40,632 bases of DNA, taken from NCBI GenBank assembly GCA_027450005.1, contig DAIDKO010000001.1, positions 1 through 40,632 of the forward strand, given 5' to 3'. The position numbers and the translations under genes are program-made. The stretch comes from Rhodanobacter sp. (GTDB taxonomy: Bacteria > Pseudomonadota > Gammaproteobacteria > Xanthomonadales > Rhodanobacteraceae). This document shows, in pieces, positions 1 through 7,695 of this stretch. The first letter of the stretch is position 1; every line of letters begins with the position of its first letter. A model generated the notes under the pieces. It was not told the origin of the DNA. It did no database searches and saw only the letters and a program-made list of their open reading frames with translations.

Positions 1-1
1 G

Positions 2-781
2 GCGCGCGCCAGCGGTTTCCGTTCGGCCAGCGTGGACCTGATCTACGGTCTGCCGCGGCAGACCGTGGCGGGCTTCGAGCGCACGCTGGACGAAGTGGTC
101 GCGCTGGCGCCGGACCGGGTCGCGGTGTACGCGTACGCGCATCTGCCGGCGATGTTCAAGGCGCAGCGGCAGATCGAGGCCGGCGACCTGCCAGACGCGG
201 CGACGCGGCTGGCGCTGATCGGCCGGGCGCTGGCGCGCCTGGGCGAGGCCGGTTACGCCTACGTGGGCATGGACCATTTCGCGCGGGCCGACGACGAGTT
301 GGTGGCGGCGCAGCGTGCCGGCACGTTGCAGCGCAATTTCCAGGGGTATTCCACCCACGGCGAATGCGACATCGTGGGCCTGGGCGTGAGCGCGATCGGG
401 CGCATCGGCGACAGCTACAGCCAGAGCGCGCGCGACCTCACCGGTTACTACGCGGCCATCGACAACGGCCACCTGCCGATCGCGCGGGGGTTGTCGCTGA
501 GCATGGACGACCTGGATCGTCGCGAGGCGATCGGTCAGCTGATGTGCTACGGCGAGCTGGACATGCTGGAGTTCGGTGCACGGCGCGGCGTCGTCTTCTC
601 GAAATACTTCGCCGCTGAACTGCAGCGCCTGCGCGGCCTGGCTGGCGACGGCCTGGTGGTCTTGGACGAGCAGACGATCCGGGTCACACCGCGCGGACGC
701 CTGCTGCTGCGCATCGTGGCGATGTGCTTCGACGCCTACCCCGGCAAGGCGACGCCGGGCCGGTTCTCGCGCGCGCTATGA
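2..781 (+). CDS. hemN: Oxygen-independent coproporphyrinogen III dehydrogenase HemN, 3' part
   Basis: The frame is open from base 2, so the 5' part with the radical-SAM CxxxCxxC motif lies outside the window. The visible 259 residues begin ARASGFRSASVDLIYGLPRQ, followed by the HemN regions DRVAVYAYAHLP, GYAYVGMDHFAR, LQRNFQGYSTHGECDIVGLG and YYAAIDNGHLPIARG. These are typical of true HemN rather than the HemW chaperone. HemN converts coproporphyrinogen III to protoporphyrinogen IX with SAM and no O2, in the cytoplasm. Its stop codon overlaps the ATG of the following FNR-type regulator (ATGA, 778-781). A hemN-fnr/anr pair is a common arrangement because hemN is a typical FNR/ANR target. The family call is firm; only the start is missing. 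Confidence 0.95.
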   Translation, partial: ARASGFRSASVDLIYGLPRQTVAGFERTLDEVVALAPDRVAVYAYAHLPAMFKAQRQIEAGDLPDAATRLALIGRALARLGEAGYAYVGMDHFARADDELVAAQRAGTLQRNFQGYSTHGECDIVGLGVSAIGRIGDSYSQSARDLTGYYAAIDNGHLPIARGLSLSMDDLDRREAIGQLMCYGELDMLEFGARRGVVFSKYFAAELQRLRGLAGDGLVVLDEQTIRVTPRGRLLLRIVAMCFDAYPGKATPGRFSRAL

Positions 782-1557
782 GCGGCGGACCGATCCACCG
801 GTCCGCCGTGGAAGCGGGCTCGGCCCGTGTCGCCGCTTGCGACCCCGGCCCGCAGGACGTCGCCTCGGATTTCTGCCGCAGCTGTGCCTTGTCCAGCGTG
901 TGCGTCATGGTGGGCTACGGCAAGCCGGAGCTGTCGCCCCTGCACGGCCTGATGACGCATGTGGGCCCGTATCGCACCGGCGAGACCGTGTTTCGCCAGG
1001 GCGACGCCTTCGAGGCGGTGTTCGCGCTGCGCGCCGGTGTCGTGAAGACCCGCCAGCTCGACTCCCAGGGGCGCGAACGCGTACTCGGTTTCTTCCTGCC
1101 GGGCGAGGTGATCGGACTCGATGCCATCTATCCCGATCGCTTTCCCTGCGATGCCGTTGCGCTCGAGGATGTCCAATGTTGCCGCTTTTCGTTCTCCGCG
1201 ATGAGCGCGCTGGCCGCGTATCGGCCTGAGGTGCAGCTGCACCTCTTCCGCCTGATCAGCCGGCAGCTCGGCTTGGCCCGGCGACTTGCCGCCGACTACA
1301 GCGCAGGCGAACGCGTGGCCGCCTTTCTCATCGACCTCGGCGGGCGCTACGCGGCCCGCGGGTTTCCCGGGACGCATTTCCGGCTCAGCATGTCGCGCAG
1401 CGACAGCGCCAGCCATCTCAACCTTGCCACCGAGACGGTGAGCCGGGTGCTGAGCCGCTTCCGCGCCAAAGGGCTGATCCAGATCCGCGGACGGGTGCTG
1501 CACCTGCGCGACATACCGCGGTTGCACGACCTCGGGCGGAAGTTACTGGCGGTCTGA
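778..1557 (+). CDS. fnr: FNR/ANR-type [4Fe-4S] oxygen-sensing regulator (copy 1)
   Basis: 259-residue Crp/Fnr regulator. The N-terminal cluster FCRSCALSSVC has the C-x2-C-x5-C spacing of FNR. A fourth Cys aligning with E. coli Cys122 lies in ALEDVQCCRFSF, so all four 4Fe-4S ligands are present. A cNMP-like sensor domain follows (residues about 50-160), then a winged helix. The recognition helix ATETVSRVLSRF keeps the Glu, Ser and Arg that read TTGAT half-sites. I chose the ATG at 778 because it overlaps the hemN stop by four bases; a GTG at 724 would lie deep inside hemN. It probably activates anaerobic genes including those nearby. A close paralogue follows 220 bp downstream. Whether this copy is ANR-like or DNR-like in role cannot be decided from sequence alone. 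Confidence 0.93.
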   Translation: MSGGPIHRSAVEAGSARVAACDPGPQDVASDFCRSCALSSVCVMVGYGKPELSPLHGLMTHVGPYRTGETVFRQGDAFEAVFALRAGVVKTRQLDSQGRERVLGFFLPGEVIGLDAIYPDRFPCDAVALEDVQCCRFSFSAMSALAAYRPEVQLHLFRLISRQLGLARRLAADYSAGERVAAFLIDLGGRYAARGFPGTHFRLSMSRSDSASHLNLATETVSRVLSRFRAKGLIQIRGRVLHLRDIPRLHDLGRKLLAV

Positions 1558-1777
1558 AGGGGACGCAGTGTTTTCGCCTGTCTCGAGGAGATGCCGTCGC
1601 CATGCCGGTGTGCAACGCATCTCGCGTTTCCCATCCAGGACCTGCCATGCGGTGCCATTGGGTGATGCAGTCGCCGAGCAGCAGGGCGATCTTCCTGCGG
1701 CGCGCTGCCACGGAGATTCGCGGCGGCGGAGCTGCTTGCGTATCATGCAGCCATCCGCGGCATAGCCAATTCCCGCA

Positions 1778-2551
1778 ATGCGAGACGCCATGGCACCCAG
1801 CCACTCGTCAGGACAACCGCATCCGGTCGTCCAACCCATCGCCGACGATGGCGATGCCACCCGGTTCTGTTCGAGTTGCGCGTTCTCCTCGGCCTGCCAA
1901 GCGCAGGGCTATGGCAAGCAGGAGCTGCTCGAGCTGCATTGCCTGGTCGAACACGTGGGGCCGTTCCGCACCGGCGAGCACGTGTTCCGCACCGGCGATC
2001 CGTTCCGGGCGATCTACGCCGTGCGCAGCGGCTCGGTGAAGACGCGGCTGTTCGACCGCGAGGGCAACGAGCAGGTGATGGGTTTCTATCTTCCGGGCGA
2101 GGTGATCGGGCTCAACGCCATCTACCCCGAGTACTTCCCCTGCGATGCGGTAGCGTTGGAGGACACGCAGTTCTGCCGCTTTTCGTTTCCAGCAATGAGT
2201 GCGCTGGCGGCACGCCAGCCGGCGATGCAACAGCATCTCTTCCGGTTGATCAGCAAGGAACTCGGTGCCGCGTCGCTGCTGGCCGGCGATCACAGCGCGG
2301 ACGAGCGCATGGCTGCTTTCCTGATCGACCTGTCCACGCGTTTCGCGATGCGCGGTCTCTCCGCCACGCGGTTCCACCTCAGCATGTCGCGCGGCGACAT
2401 CGCGAACTACCTGAGGCTCGCCTCGGAGACGGTAAGCCGCGTACTCGGGCGGTTCCGCAGCCAGGGCCTGATCGCGATCGAAGGGCGCGAACTGGTGCTG
2501 CTCAAGCAGCAGGACCTGCGCGAGGTCGGCGCCAGTCTGCTGCTGAAATAG
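1778..2551 (+). CDS. FNR/ANR-type [4Fe-4S] regulator (copy 2)
   Basis: 257-residue paralogue of the preceding regulator. It has the ligand motif FCSSCAFSSAC and the fourth Cys in ALEDTQFCRFSF. Its helix-turn-helix, GDIANYLRLASETVSR, is nearer to E. coli FNR (GDIGNYL...VETISR) than that of copy 1, which reads SDSASHLNLATETVSR. Long stretches are shared with copy 1 (for example FPCDAVALED), so this is a tandem duplication that has diverged. ATG at 1778 or the in-frame ATG at 1790 could be used; neither has a strong ribosome binding site. The 220-bp gap before it holds no FNR-like dyad that I can see. It faces the nnrS cluster and may be the regulator acting on the dyads there. Confidence 0.93.
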   Translation: MRDAMAPSHSSGQPHPVVQPIADDGDATRFCSSCAFSSACQAQGYGKQELLELHCLVEHVGPFRTGEHVFRTGDPFRAIYAVRSGSVKTRLFDREGNEQVMGFYLPGEVIGLNAIYPEYFPCDAVALEDTQFCRFSFPAMSALAARQPAMQQHLFRLISKELGAASLLAGDHSADERMAAFLIDLSTRFAMRGLSATRFHLSMSRGDIANYLRLASETVSRVLGRFRSQGLIAIEGRELVLLKQQDLREVGASLLLK

Positions 2552-2564
2552 GCGGAAGGGCCGG

Positions 2565-2578
2565 CTGATCCAGGTCAG
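2565..2578. promoter_or_regulatory. FNR/DNR-type dyad in front of nnrS
   Basis: CTGAT-CCAG-GTCAG, matching the FNR/DNR consensus TTGAT-N4-ATCAA in form (YTGAY-N4-RTCAR). Its centre is 40 bp before the GTG start of nnrS and 52 bp before the ATG at 2624. It lies just after the stop of the second FNR gene. Function is inferred from position and similarity to five other dyads in the island. Confidence 0.55.
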
Positions 2579-2611
2579 GGCCGCGGCGGCGCCGGCCTGC
2601 CACCATGGGCC

Positions 2612-3871
2612 GTGAGCAAACGCATGCCGCCCATGGACCCATCGACTTCCTCCGTCTCCGTCGATCCCGCCGCCCTCCTCGCCTCGGCGCCGCATCGACC
2701 GCTATTCCTCGCTGGCACCGTGGCAGTGCTGCTGAGCATGACCTGGTGGACGCTGGAGCTGGCCTCGCTGCGCTTCGGCTGGACCCGCTGGCCGCAGCCC
2801 ACCGTGCCGGCAGGGTGGGCACACGCCGTGCTGATCCAGTACGGCCTGTTTCCGCTCTTCATGTTCGGCTTCCTGATGACCACGTTCCCGCGCTGGATGG
2901 ACGGTCCACCGGTTCCTCCCGGGCGCTACCTGCCGGTGGCCGGCGGCGTGCTGGGCGGGTACGTGCTGGGCACGTTGGGGCTGTTGGACATGCCGGTCCT
3001 GCTCAGGGTCGGCCTGTGCCTGATGCTGGCGGGTTACCTGTTTGGCGTGGGTACGCTGACCGACGTGCTGGCCCGGTCGGCCGATCGCAACAGGCACGGC
3101 TGGTCATGCCTCGCCGCGTTCTACCTGGGCACGTTGGGCCTGGCGATTTTTGTCCTGCGGCTGTTCGATCCCGGACTTCCGTCGGCGCTGGACCGGCTGG
3201 CGATCAAGCTGGGCACGTTCGGCTTCCTTTTGCCGATGTACTTCACCGTCTGCCACCGCATGTTGCCGTTCTTCAGCAAGAACGTGGTGCCCGGCTACGC
3301 CATGTGGCGACCGGCGTGGAGCCTGCCGCTGGCGTGGGTGCTGCTGCTGGCGCACCTGCTGCTGGACTGGGCCGGCTTGTCGCGCAGGCTGTGGGCCTGC
3401 GACTTGCCGCTCGCCGCGCTGTTCGGTTTGCATGCGTTGATGTGGAAGCCCTGGCGCTGCCTGCGGCCGGGCCTGCTCGCCGTGCTGCATATCGCCTTTG
3501 CCTGGTTGCCGGTCGCCTTCGTACTGTTCGCGGTGCAGGACCTCGCGTTTGCCGTGAGCGGCAAACACGTGCTCGGACTGGCGCCGCTGCACGCGCTGGC
3601 GATCGGGTTCTTCGGTTCGATGCTGGTGGCAATGGTGACCCGGGTCACCCATGGCCACTCCGGCCGGCCGCTGCAGATGCATCCGGTGCCGTGGCTGTGC
3701 TTCGTGCTGCTGCAGATGGTGGCGCTCCTGCGCATCCGCGCCGAGTTCGGCGGCGACCGCCACCTGTGGCTGGTGATTGCCGGCAGCGGGTGGTTGCTGG
3801 CATTCCTGCCCTGGGTGTTGCGCTCGGCGTGGATATATCTCACGCCGCGCAAGGATGGCAAGCCGGGCTGA
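2612..3871 (+). CDS. nnrS: NnrS family heme/copper membrane protein
   Basis: 419-residue polytopic inner-membrane protein with about 12 predicted hydrophobic segments. Family hallmarks are visible: an N-terminal HRPLFLAGTVAVLLSM segment, LIQYGLFPLFMFGFLMTTFPRW, the FTVCHRMLPFFSKNV motif, and near the C-terminus LHALAIGFFGSMLVAMVTRVTHGHSGRPL. NnrS is regulated together with denitrification genes, binds heme and copper, and relieves nitric oxide stress on iron metabolism. The start is uncertain between GTG 2612 and ATG 2624 or 2633. An FNR/DNR-like dyad precedes it, and genes for DUF2249, a second NnrS-like protein and a DGC protein follow on the same strand. Confidence 0.9.
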   Translation: MSKRMPPMDPSTSSVSVDPAALLASAPHRPLFLAGTVAVLLSMTWWTLELASLRFGWTRWPQPTVPAGWAHAVLIQYGLFPLFMFGFLMTTFPRWMDGPPVPPGRYLPVAGGVLGGYVLGTLGLLDMPVLLRVGLCLMLAGYLFGVGTLTDVLARSADRNRHGWSCLAAFYLGTLGLAIFVLRLFDPGLPSALDRLAIKLGTFGFLLPMYFTVCHRMLPFFSKNVVPGYAMWRPAWSLPLAWVLLLAHLLLDWAGLSRRLWACDLPLAALFGLHALMWKPWRCLRPGLLAVLHIAFAWLPVAFVLFAVQDLAFAVSGKHVLGLAPLHALAIGFFGSMLVAMVTRVTHGHSGRPLQMHPVPWLCFVLLQMVALLRIRAEFGGDRHLWLVIAGSGWLLAFLPWVLRSAWIYLTPRKDGKPG

Positions 3872-3882
3872 TGCGATGCCGC

Positions 3883-3896
3883 TTGACCTGTGTCAG
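3883..3896. promoter_or_regulatory. FNR/DNR-type dyad in front of the DUF2249 gene
   Basis: TTGAC-CTGT-GTCAG lies in the 60-bp gap after nnrS. Its centre is about 42 bp before the ATG at 3932. This spacing would suit FNR/DNR activation at -41.5 with a very short leader. It suggests a second entry point into the nnrS cluster. Confidence 0.55.
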
Positions 3897-3931
3897 CGCC
3901 CGCACGGTGGTGCCGATGCTTCAATGCCGGC

Positions 3932-4174
3932 ATGGCTTCCGACGAACTCGACCTGCGCCACCTGGAGGCGCCCCAGCCGATGATGCGGGCGCTCGACGCC
4001 GCCAGCCGGCTGGCACCGAACGAGACCGTGGTCATCGTGGCGCCGCGTTTTCCGCGGCCGTTGCTGACCGAGCTGGCCCACCTCGGCTTCGATGCGGAGC
4101 CGCAGGCTCCGCAGGCCGACGGCAGCGTGCGCGTGGTGATCCGGTACCCCGGCGATGCCGAAGCTCAGGCTTGA
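3932..4174 (+). CDS. DUF2249 domain protein
   Basis: 80-residue protein (MASDELDLRHLEAPQPMMRAL...) that looks like a stand-alone DUF2249 domain, a small TusA/SirA-like fold often found near nitrogen-oxide metabolism and hemerythrin genes. The LDLRHLEAPQPMM opening, the PNETVVIVAPRFPRPLL middle and the VRVVIRYP end are the recognisable parts. A start at 3890 is also open but would fall inside the FNR-like dyad, so ATG 3932 is preferred. Its last 20 bases overlap the next gene. The exact biochemical role is unknown. Confidence 0.75.
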   Translation: MASDELDLRHLEAPQPMMRALDAASRLAPNETVVIVAPRFPRPLLTELAHLGFDAEPQAPQADGSVRVVIRYPGDAEAQA

Positions 4175-5399
4175 AGGGTCTCCCGCGGCGGCGCTGCCGT
4201 TGCGCTTCCTGCTGACCACGCCGTGCTGGGGCATGGCCGGCGGCCTGATGCTGTGCATGGACGGCGACCTGCCTTTTTATTCGCGTTGGCATCCTGCCAC
4301 GCTGGCCCTGGTGCACGTGTGGACGCTGGGCGTACTGGGCAACGCGATGTTCGGCAGCCTGCTGCAGTTCCTGCCGGTGGCGGTGGGGGCGGAGGTCCGC
4401 TGGCAGCGCAGTGCGCCATGGCTGCATGCGCTGTTCAACCTCGGCGTGCTGTTGCTCGTCGCCGGCCTGCACGGCGGCCTGCGCGGCCCGCTGTTGGCGG
4501 CGGGCATGGTTTTACCGCTGGCCTTCGTGTGGCTGGCCGCGATGACGCTGCCGGGCCTGCTCGGCGCGGTTGGCGAACGCCTGACGCGGGCCGGCCTCGG
4601 CATCGCGCTCGGCTATGGCGTGGCGACGGCACTGGTCGGGGGCGGAATGGCCCTGCGGCTTGCCGGCGCCGGGCCGTGGCCGTTGGCCGTGGTTGACGTG
4701 CACGCGGCCTTCGGAGTGCTGGGCTGGATGGTGCTGCTGCTGGCCGCGGTCGGGCGACTCGTCATGCCGATGTTCCAGGCCACCGGCAGCGTGCCGGCGC
4801 GTGCGCAGGCCGCATGGTTGGGCAGCGTGGCGCTGGCCTTGCCCGCAGCGGCGGCCTGGCACCTGTCGCATGGCTTGGATGTCCTGCTGCCGGCGCTGGT
4901 GGCCGTGGGTGCCGCCGTGTTCGCGCTGGCCGGGTTGTGGCTGCAGTGGCCGGTGCCGACGGCGCGCCGCAGCGCGCTGTTCCGGCACTGGCGCATCGGC
5001 TTGCTGGCGATGCTGCTGGCTGCCGTGGCGCTGCTCGGCGGTGGTGGCCTGCTTGCCGGAGCGCTCGCGTTGGGCGTTGGTCTGCCGTTGCTGGTGGGTG
5101 CGATGGCGATGGAGATCGTGCCGTTCATCGCCTGGGTGGGCTTGCGCCGCCGGCTGCCGCGGGGCATGCAGATTCCCGGCATGCAGCGCCTGTTGCCGCA
5201 CACGGCCAGACAGCGCGTGCTGATGGTGCAGGCGTTGGCCGCGCCATGGCTGGTGCTTGCGGTGCTTTGGCCACAGCCATGGCTGGCCCGATGGGCGGGT
5301 CTCGGACAGCTGGGCGCCTGGGGCGTGCACGGCCACGCGTTGTGGAGCGCGTTGCGCAGTGCGCGTGGTTTTGTCCGCCGCGTCGAACAACCCGCTTGA
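4155..5399 (+). CDS. NnrS-like / heme-copper-oxidase-like polytopic membrane protein
   Basis: 414 residues, very hydrophobic, with roughly 12 membrane segments. I do not recognise a named family. Two segments have a histidine followed by a Gly-rich membrane helix: HPATLALVHVWTLGVLGNAM...LLQFLPV (residues about 46-76) and VDVHAAFGVLGWMV...GRLVMPMFQ (about 181-210). These resemble the His-containing helices of NnrS and heme-copper oxidase subunit I, which suggests heme or metal binding. The gene overlaps the DUF2249 gene by 20 bases and is followed after 10 bp by a DGC-domain gene, so the three are probably co-expressed. A role in nitric oxide or nitrite metabolism is inferred from context only. 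Confidence 0.7.
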   Translation: MPKLRLEGSPAAALPLRFLLTTPCWGMAGGLMLCMDGDLPFYSRWHPATLALVHVWTLGVLGNAMFGSLLQFLPVAVGAEVRWQRSAPWLHALFNLGVLLLVAGLHGGLRGPLLAAGMVLPLAFVWLAAMTLPGLLGAVGERLTRAGLGIALGYGVATALVGGGMALRLAGAGPWPLAVVDVHAAFGVLGWMVLLLAAVGRLVMPMFQATGSVPARAQAAWLGSVALALPAAAAWHLSHGLDVLLPALVAVGAAVFALAGLWLQWPVPTARRSALFRHWRIGLLAMLLAAVALLGGGGLLAGALALGVGLPLLVGAMAMEIVPFIAWVGLRRRLPRGMQIPGMQRLLPHTARQRVLMVQALAAPWLVLAVLWPQPWLARWAGLGQLGAWGVHGHALWSALRSARGFVRRVEQPA

Positions 5400-5409
5400 G
5401 GATGTAGCG

Positions 5410-5799
5410 ATGAGCCACGACTTGCCCCTGGCGTATTCCTGCTCCGGCTGCTCCAGCGCGGCGCAGATGGCCAACCATCTCGCCTTGCAACTGGACCGCG
5501 CCGGTGCCGCCGAGATGTCCTGCATTGCCGGCGTGGGCGGCGGGGTGGCCGGCCTGGTGCGCACCGCGCAGGGCGGGCGGCGCATCCTTGCGCTGGATGG
5601 CTGCATGCTGAAATGCGTCGCGGCCTGTCTCGCCAGGGCAGGCGCGACGGCCGATATCCACCTGGTGCTCTCCGATCACGGCGTGAAAAAGCGCAGGCAC
5701 GCCGATTTCGATCCCGTCGAGGCGCGGCGTCTGTATCGGGAACACGTGCTTCCCGCAGCCCGGGCCCTGCAAGGGGAGGGTGCCGACGATGCGTGCTGA
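5410..5799 (+). CDS. DGC-domain putative zinc-binding protein
   Basis: 129-residue cytoplasmic protein. Metal-binding features are SCSGCSS near the N-terminus, a Cys in AEMSCIAGVGGGVAGL, and the family signature DGCMLKCVAACL. This is the DGC domain, annotated as putative zinc-binding, which recurs in denitrification and NO-responsive gene groups. ATG 5410 is preceded by GAGG at 5398-5401, overlapping the end of the upstream gene. The stop codon lies inside the next gene (11-base overlap), which couples it to the chorismate mutase-UbiT gene. Its biochemical function is not known to me. Confidence 0.8.
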   Translation: MSHDLPLAYSCSGCSSAAQMANHLALQLDRAGAAEMSCIAGVGGGVAGLVRTAQGGRRILALDGCMLKCVAACLARAGATADIHLVLSDHGVKKRRHADFDPVEARRLYREHVLPAARALQGEGADDAC

Positions 5800-6628
5800 G
5801 CGTTTTGCGCTGGCGCGCACCCGCACCGCCATCGATGCGGTGGACGACGGCATGCTGCTGTTGCTGGCGGCACGCCGGCGCCTGGTGCGGATGGTGGCGC
5901 AGCTCAAGCCGCGCGCTGGTGTACCGGCACGCGATCCCGCACGCGAGTCCATGGTGCGCCAGCGTGGGCAACGACTGGCGCGACGGCTCGACCTCCCCGT
6001 CGGCACCGCGGCGCGACTGTTCGACCTGGTGATCACCGATGCATGCTTACAGCAAGGCCTGCGGGATGACGCCGGTCAAGGCGGGCAGGGCACGACTGCT
6101 GCCATGCTCGACGGCATGCACCCACTCGACGACTCCCCCCGCGCTGCAACGTTGCTGCGCCTGCTGCCGCCGCCACGACGGATCGCACCGCTGTTGCGCG
6201 CATTTCCGGCACGCTGGCAGCAGGTGGTGCTGGAACGCGCGATGGCGCGCGTGCTCGCCGCGCCGATCGGCGATGGCGCGCTGGATTTCATGGCCGGACG
6301 CCGGCTCGGTATCGAGGTAAGCGACCTTGGCCTGCACTGGGTGCTGACCCTGCACGACGGGCGCCTGGTGGCGATCGACGGGCAGCCCGAGGCCAGCGTG
6401 CGCGGCAGCGCCACCGACCTGCTGCTGCTCGCCAGCCGGCTGGAAGACGCCGACACCCTGTTCTTCCAGCGCAGCCTGGTGCTCACCGGCGACACCGAGC
6501 TTGGCCTCACCGCGCGCAACCTGCTGGACCGCCTGCCGTGGGAGTCGGTGCCGCTGGGCTTGCGCATCGCGTTGAACCGCGGTGCCCGCTTCGCCCGTGC
6601 CGCACGCGAAGCGCATCGGCAGCGCTGA
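5789..6628 (+). CDS. ubiT: Chorismate mutase (AroQ type)-UbiT (SCP2) fusion protein
   Basis: 279 residues with two domains. Residues about 5-92 form an AroQ chorismate mutase: aligned to the E. coli P-protein mutase domain, Arg12, Arg29, Lys40, Asp49, Arg52 and Glu53 match Arg11, Arg28, Lys39, Asp48, Arg51 and Glu52. The Gln88 equivalent is present, and Ser84 is Ala. Residues about 130-265 match E. coli UbiT (YhbT), an SCP2 lipid-binding domain, with DLLLLASRLEDADTLFFQRS, LVLTGDTELGLTARNLLD and a late PLGLRIAL. UbiT is the accessory factor of O2-independent ubiquinone synthesis with UbiU and UbiV, whose genes are 5 kb away. The mutase would turn chorismate into prephenate. ATG 5789 overlaps the DGC gene end; GTG 5780 is an alternative. 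UbiT is normally a single SCP2 domain, so this fusion is unusual. Confidence 0.9.
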   Translation: MRAERFALARTRTAIDAVDDGMLLLLAARRRLVRMVAQLKPRAGVPARDPARESMVRQRGQRLARRLDLPVGTAARLFDLVITDACLQQGLRDDAGQGGQGTTAAMLDGMHPLDDSPRAATLLRLLPPPRRIAPLLRAFPARWQQVVLERAMARVLAAPIGDGALDFMAGRRLGIEVSDLGLHWVLTLHDGRLVAIDGQPEASVRGSATDLLLLASRLEDADTLFFQRSLVLTGDTELGLTARNLLDRLPWESVPLGLRIALNRGARFARAAREAHRQR

Positions 6629-6669
6629 CGCCGCCCGCTTCCCTCCTCTTCCTGCCGCCGCGGACCACT

Positions 6670-7695
6670 GTGCACCAGCTCGCCGACCTGCCCGTACCCG
6701 TATGGCGCGACGACCTCGAAGACGAGTACGCCGCGCTCGCCGCACGCCTGAAACCGCTGGTGCCGTGCCTGGAGATTCCGCTGCACCTGCCATGGATAGA
6801 CGCCATCAACACGCTGAAGCAGCAGCGTGGCGCGGTGATCATGGCGCACAGCTACCAGTCGCCGGAGGTCTTCCACGGCGTGGCCGACGTCACCGGCGAT
6901 TCGCTGGGCCTGGCCCAGGCCGCGCGCGATTGCGATGCCGACCTGATCGTGATGTGCGGCGTGCACTTCATGGCCGAGAGCGCCAAGATCCTCGCGCCGG
7001 GCAAGACCGTGCTGATCCCCGATCCCGCGGCGGGCTGCTCATTGGCGTCATCCATCACCGCCGACGACGTGCGCGCGCTCAAGGCGCGGCATCCCGGCGT
7101 GCCGGTGGTGAGCTACGCGAATACCTCGGCCGCAGTGAAGGCGGAGTCCGACGCCATCTGCAGCTCGGCCAACGCGGTGCAGGTGGTCGAGGCGATGGGC
7201 ACGCCGAAAGTGATCTTCCTGCCCGACGAGTTCCTCGGCCGCCACGTGGCCGGCCAGACCGCGGTAGACCTGATCCTGTGGCACGGTCGCTGCGAGGTGC
7301 ACGCGAGGTTCACCGCGGTGCAGGCGAGGCACGCGCGCGAGCAGTTCGGCGCCATGCTGGTGGCGCATCCCGAGTGCCCGCCCGAGGTGCTGGCCGAAGC
7401 CGACTTCGTGGGTTCGACCACAGCCATTGGCGCGTGGCTGGCGCGCAGGCAACCGGCACGGGTGGCGTTGATCACCGAGTGCTCGATGGCCGACAACCTG
7501 CGGGCCAGCTTCCCGCACACCGAGTTCATCCGGCCCTGCAAGCTGTGCCCGCACATGCAACGGATCACGCTGCAGAACGTCTACGCCGCGTTGCGCGACC
7601 TGCGGCATGCGGTCGAGATCCCCGCCGATACCGCCGCGGGCGCGCGTCGCGCGCTGGAGCGCATGCTCGCGGTGGGCCGGCGCGAAACCGCGTGA
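6670..7695 (+). CDS. nadA: Quinolinate synthase NadA
   Basis: 341-residue quinolinate synthase, which condenses iminoaspartate with dihydroxyacetone phosphate to quinolinate in de novo NAD synthesis. It binds a 4Fe-4S cluster. Cluster cysteines are in the expected contexts MCGVHFMAESAKIL, AICSSANAVQV and RPCKLCPHMQRITL, and the motifs AHSYQSPEV and PDPAAGCSLA are also present. I chose GTG 6670 (VHQLADLPVPVW); no ATG is available between the ubiT stop and this point, and no clear ribosome binding site is visible. It overlaps nadB by four bases (GTGA). It lies 41 bp after the UbiT fusion gene, apparently in the same transcription unit. Confidence 0.95.
   Translation: MHQLADLPVPVWRDDLEDEYAALAARLKPLVPCLEIPLHLPWIDAINTLKQQRGAVIMAHSYQSPEVFHGVADVTGDSLGLAQAARDCDADLIVMCGVHFMAESAKILAPGKTVLIPDPAAGCSLASSITADDVRALKARHPGVPVVSYANTSAAVKAESDAICSSANAVQVVEAMGTPKVIFLPDEFLGRHVAGQTAVDLILWHGRCEVHARFTAVQARHAREQFGAMLVAHPECPPEVLAEADFVGSTTAIGAWLARRQPARVALITECSMADNLRASFPHTEFIRPCKLCPHMQRITLQNVYAALRDLRHAVEIPADTAAGARRALERMLAVGRRETA

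Noticed and set aside
6582..7691. A long open frame upstream of nadB that would give a protein of about 850 residues.
   Set aside because: This part lies over nadA in another frame and has the biased composition of GC-rich overlap; nadB starts at GTG 7692.
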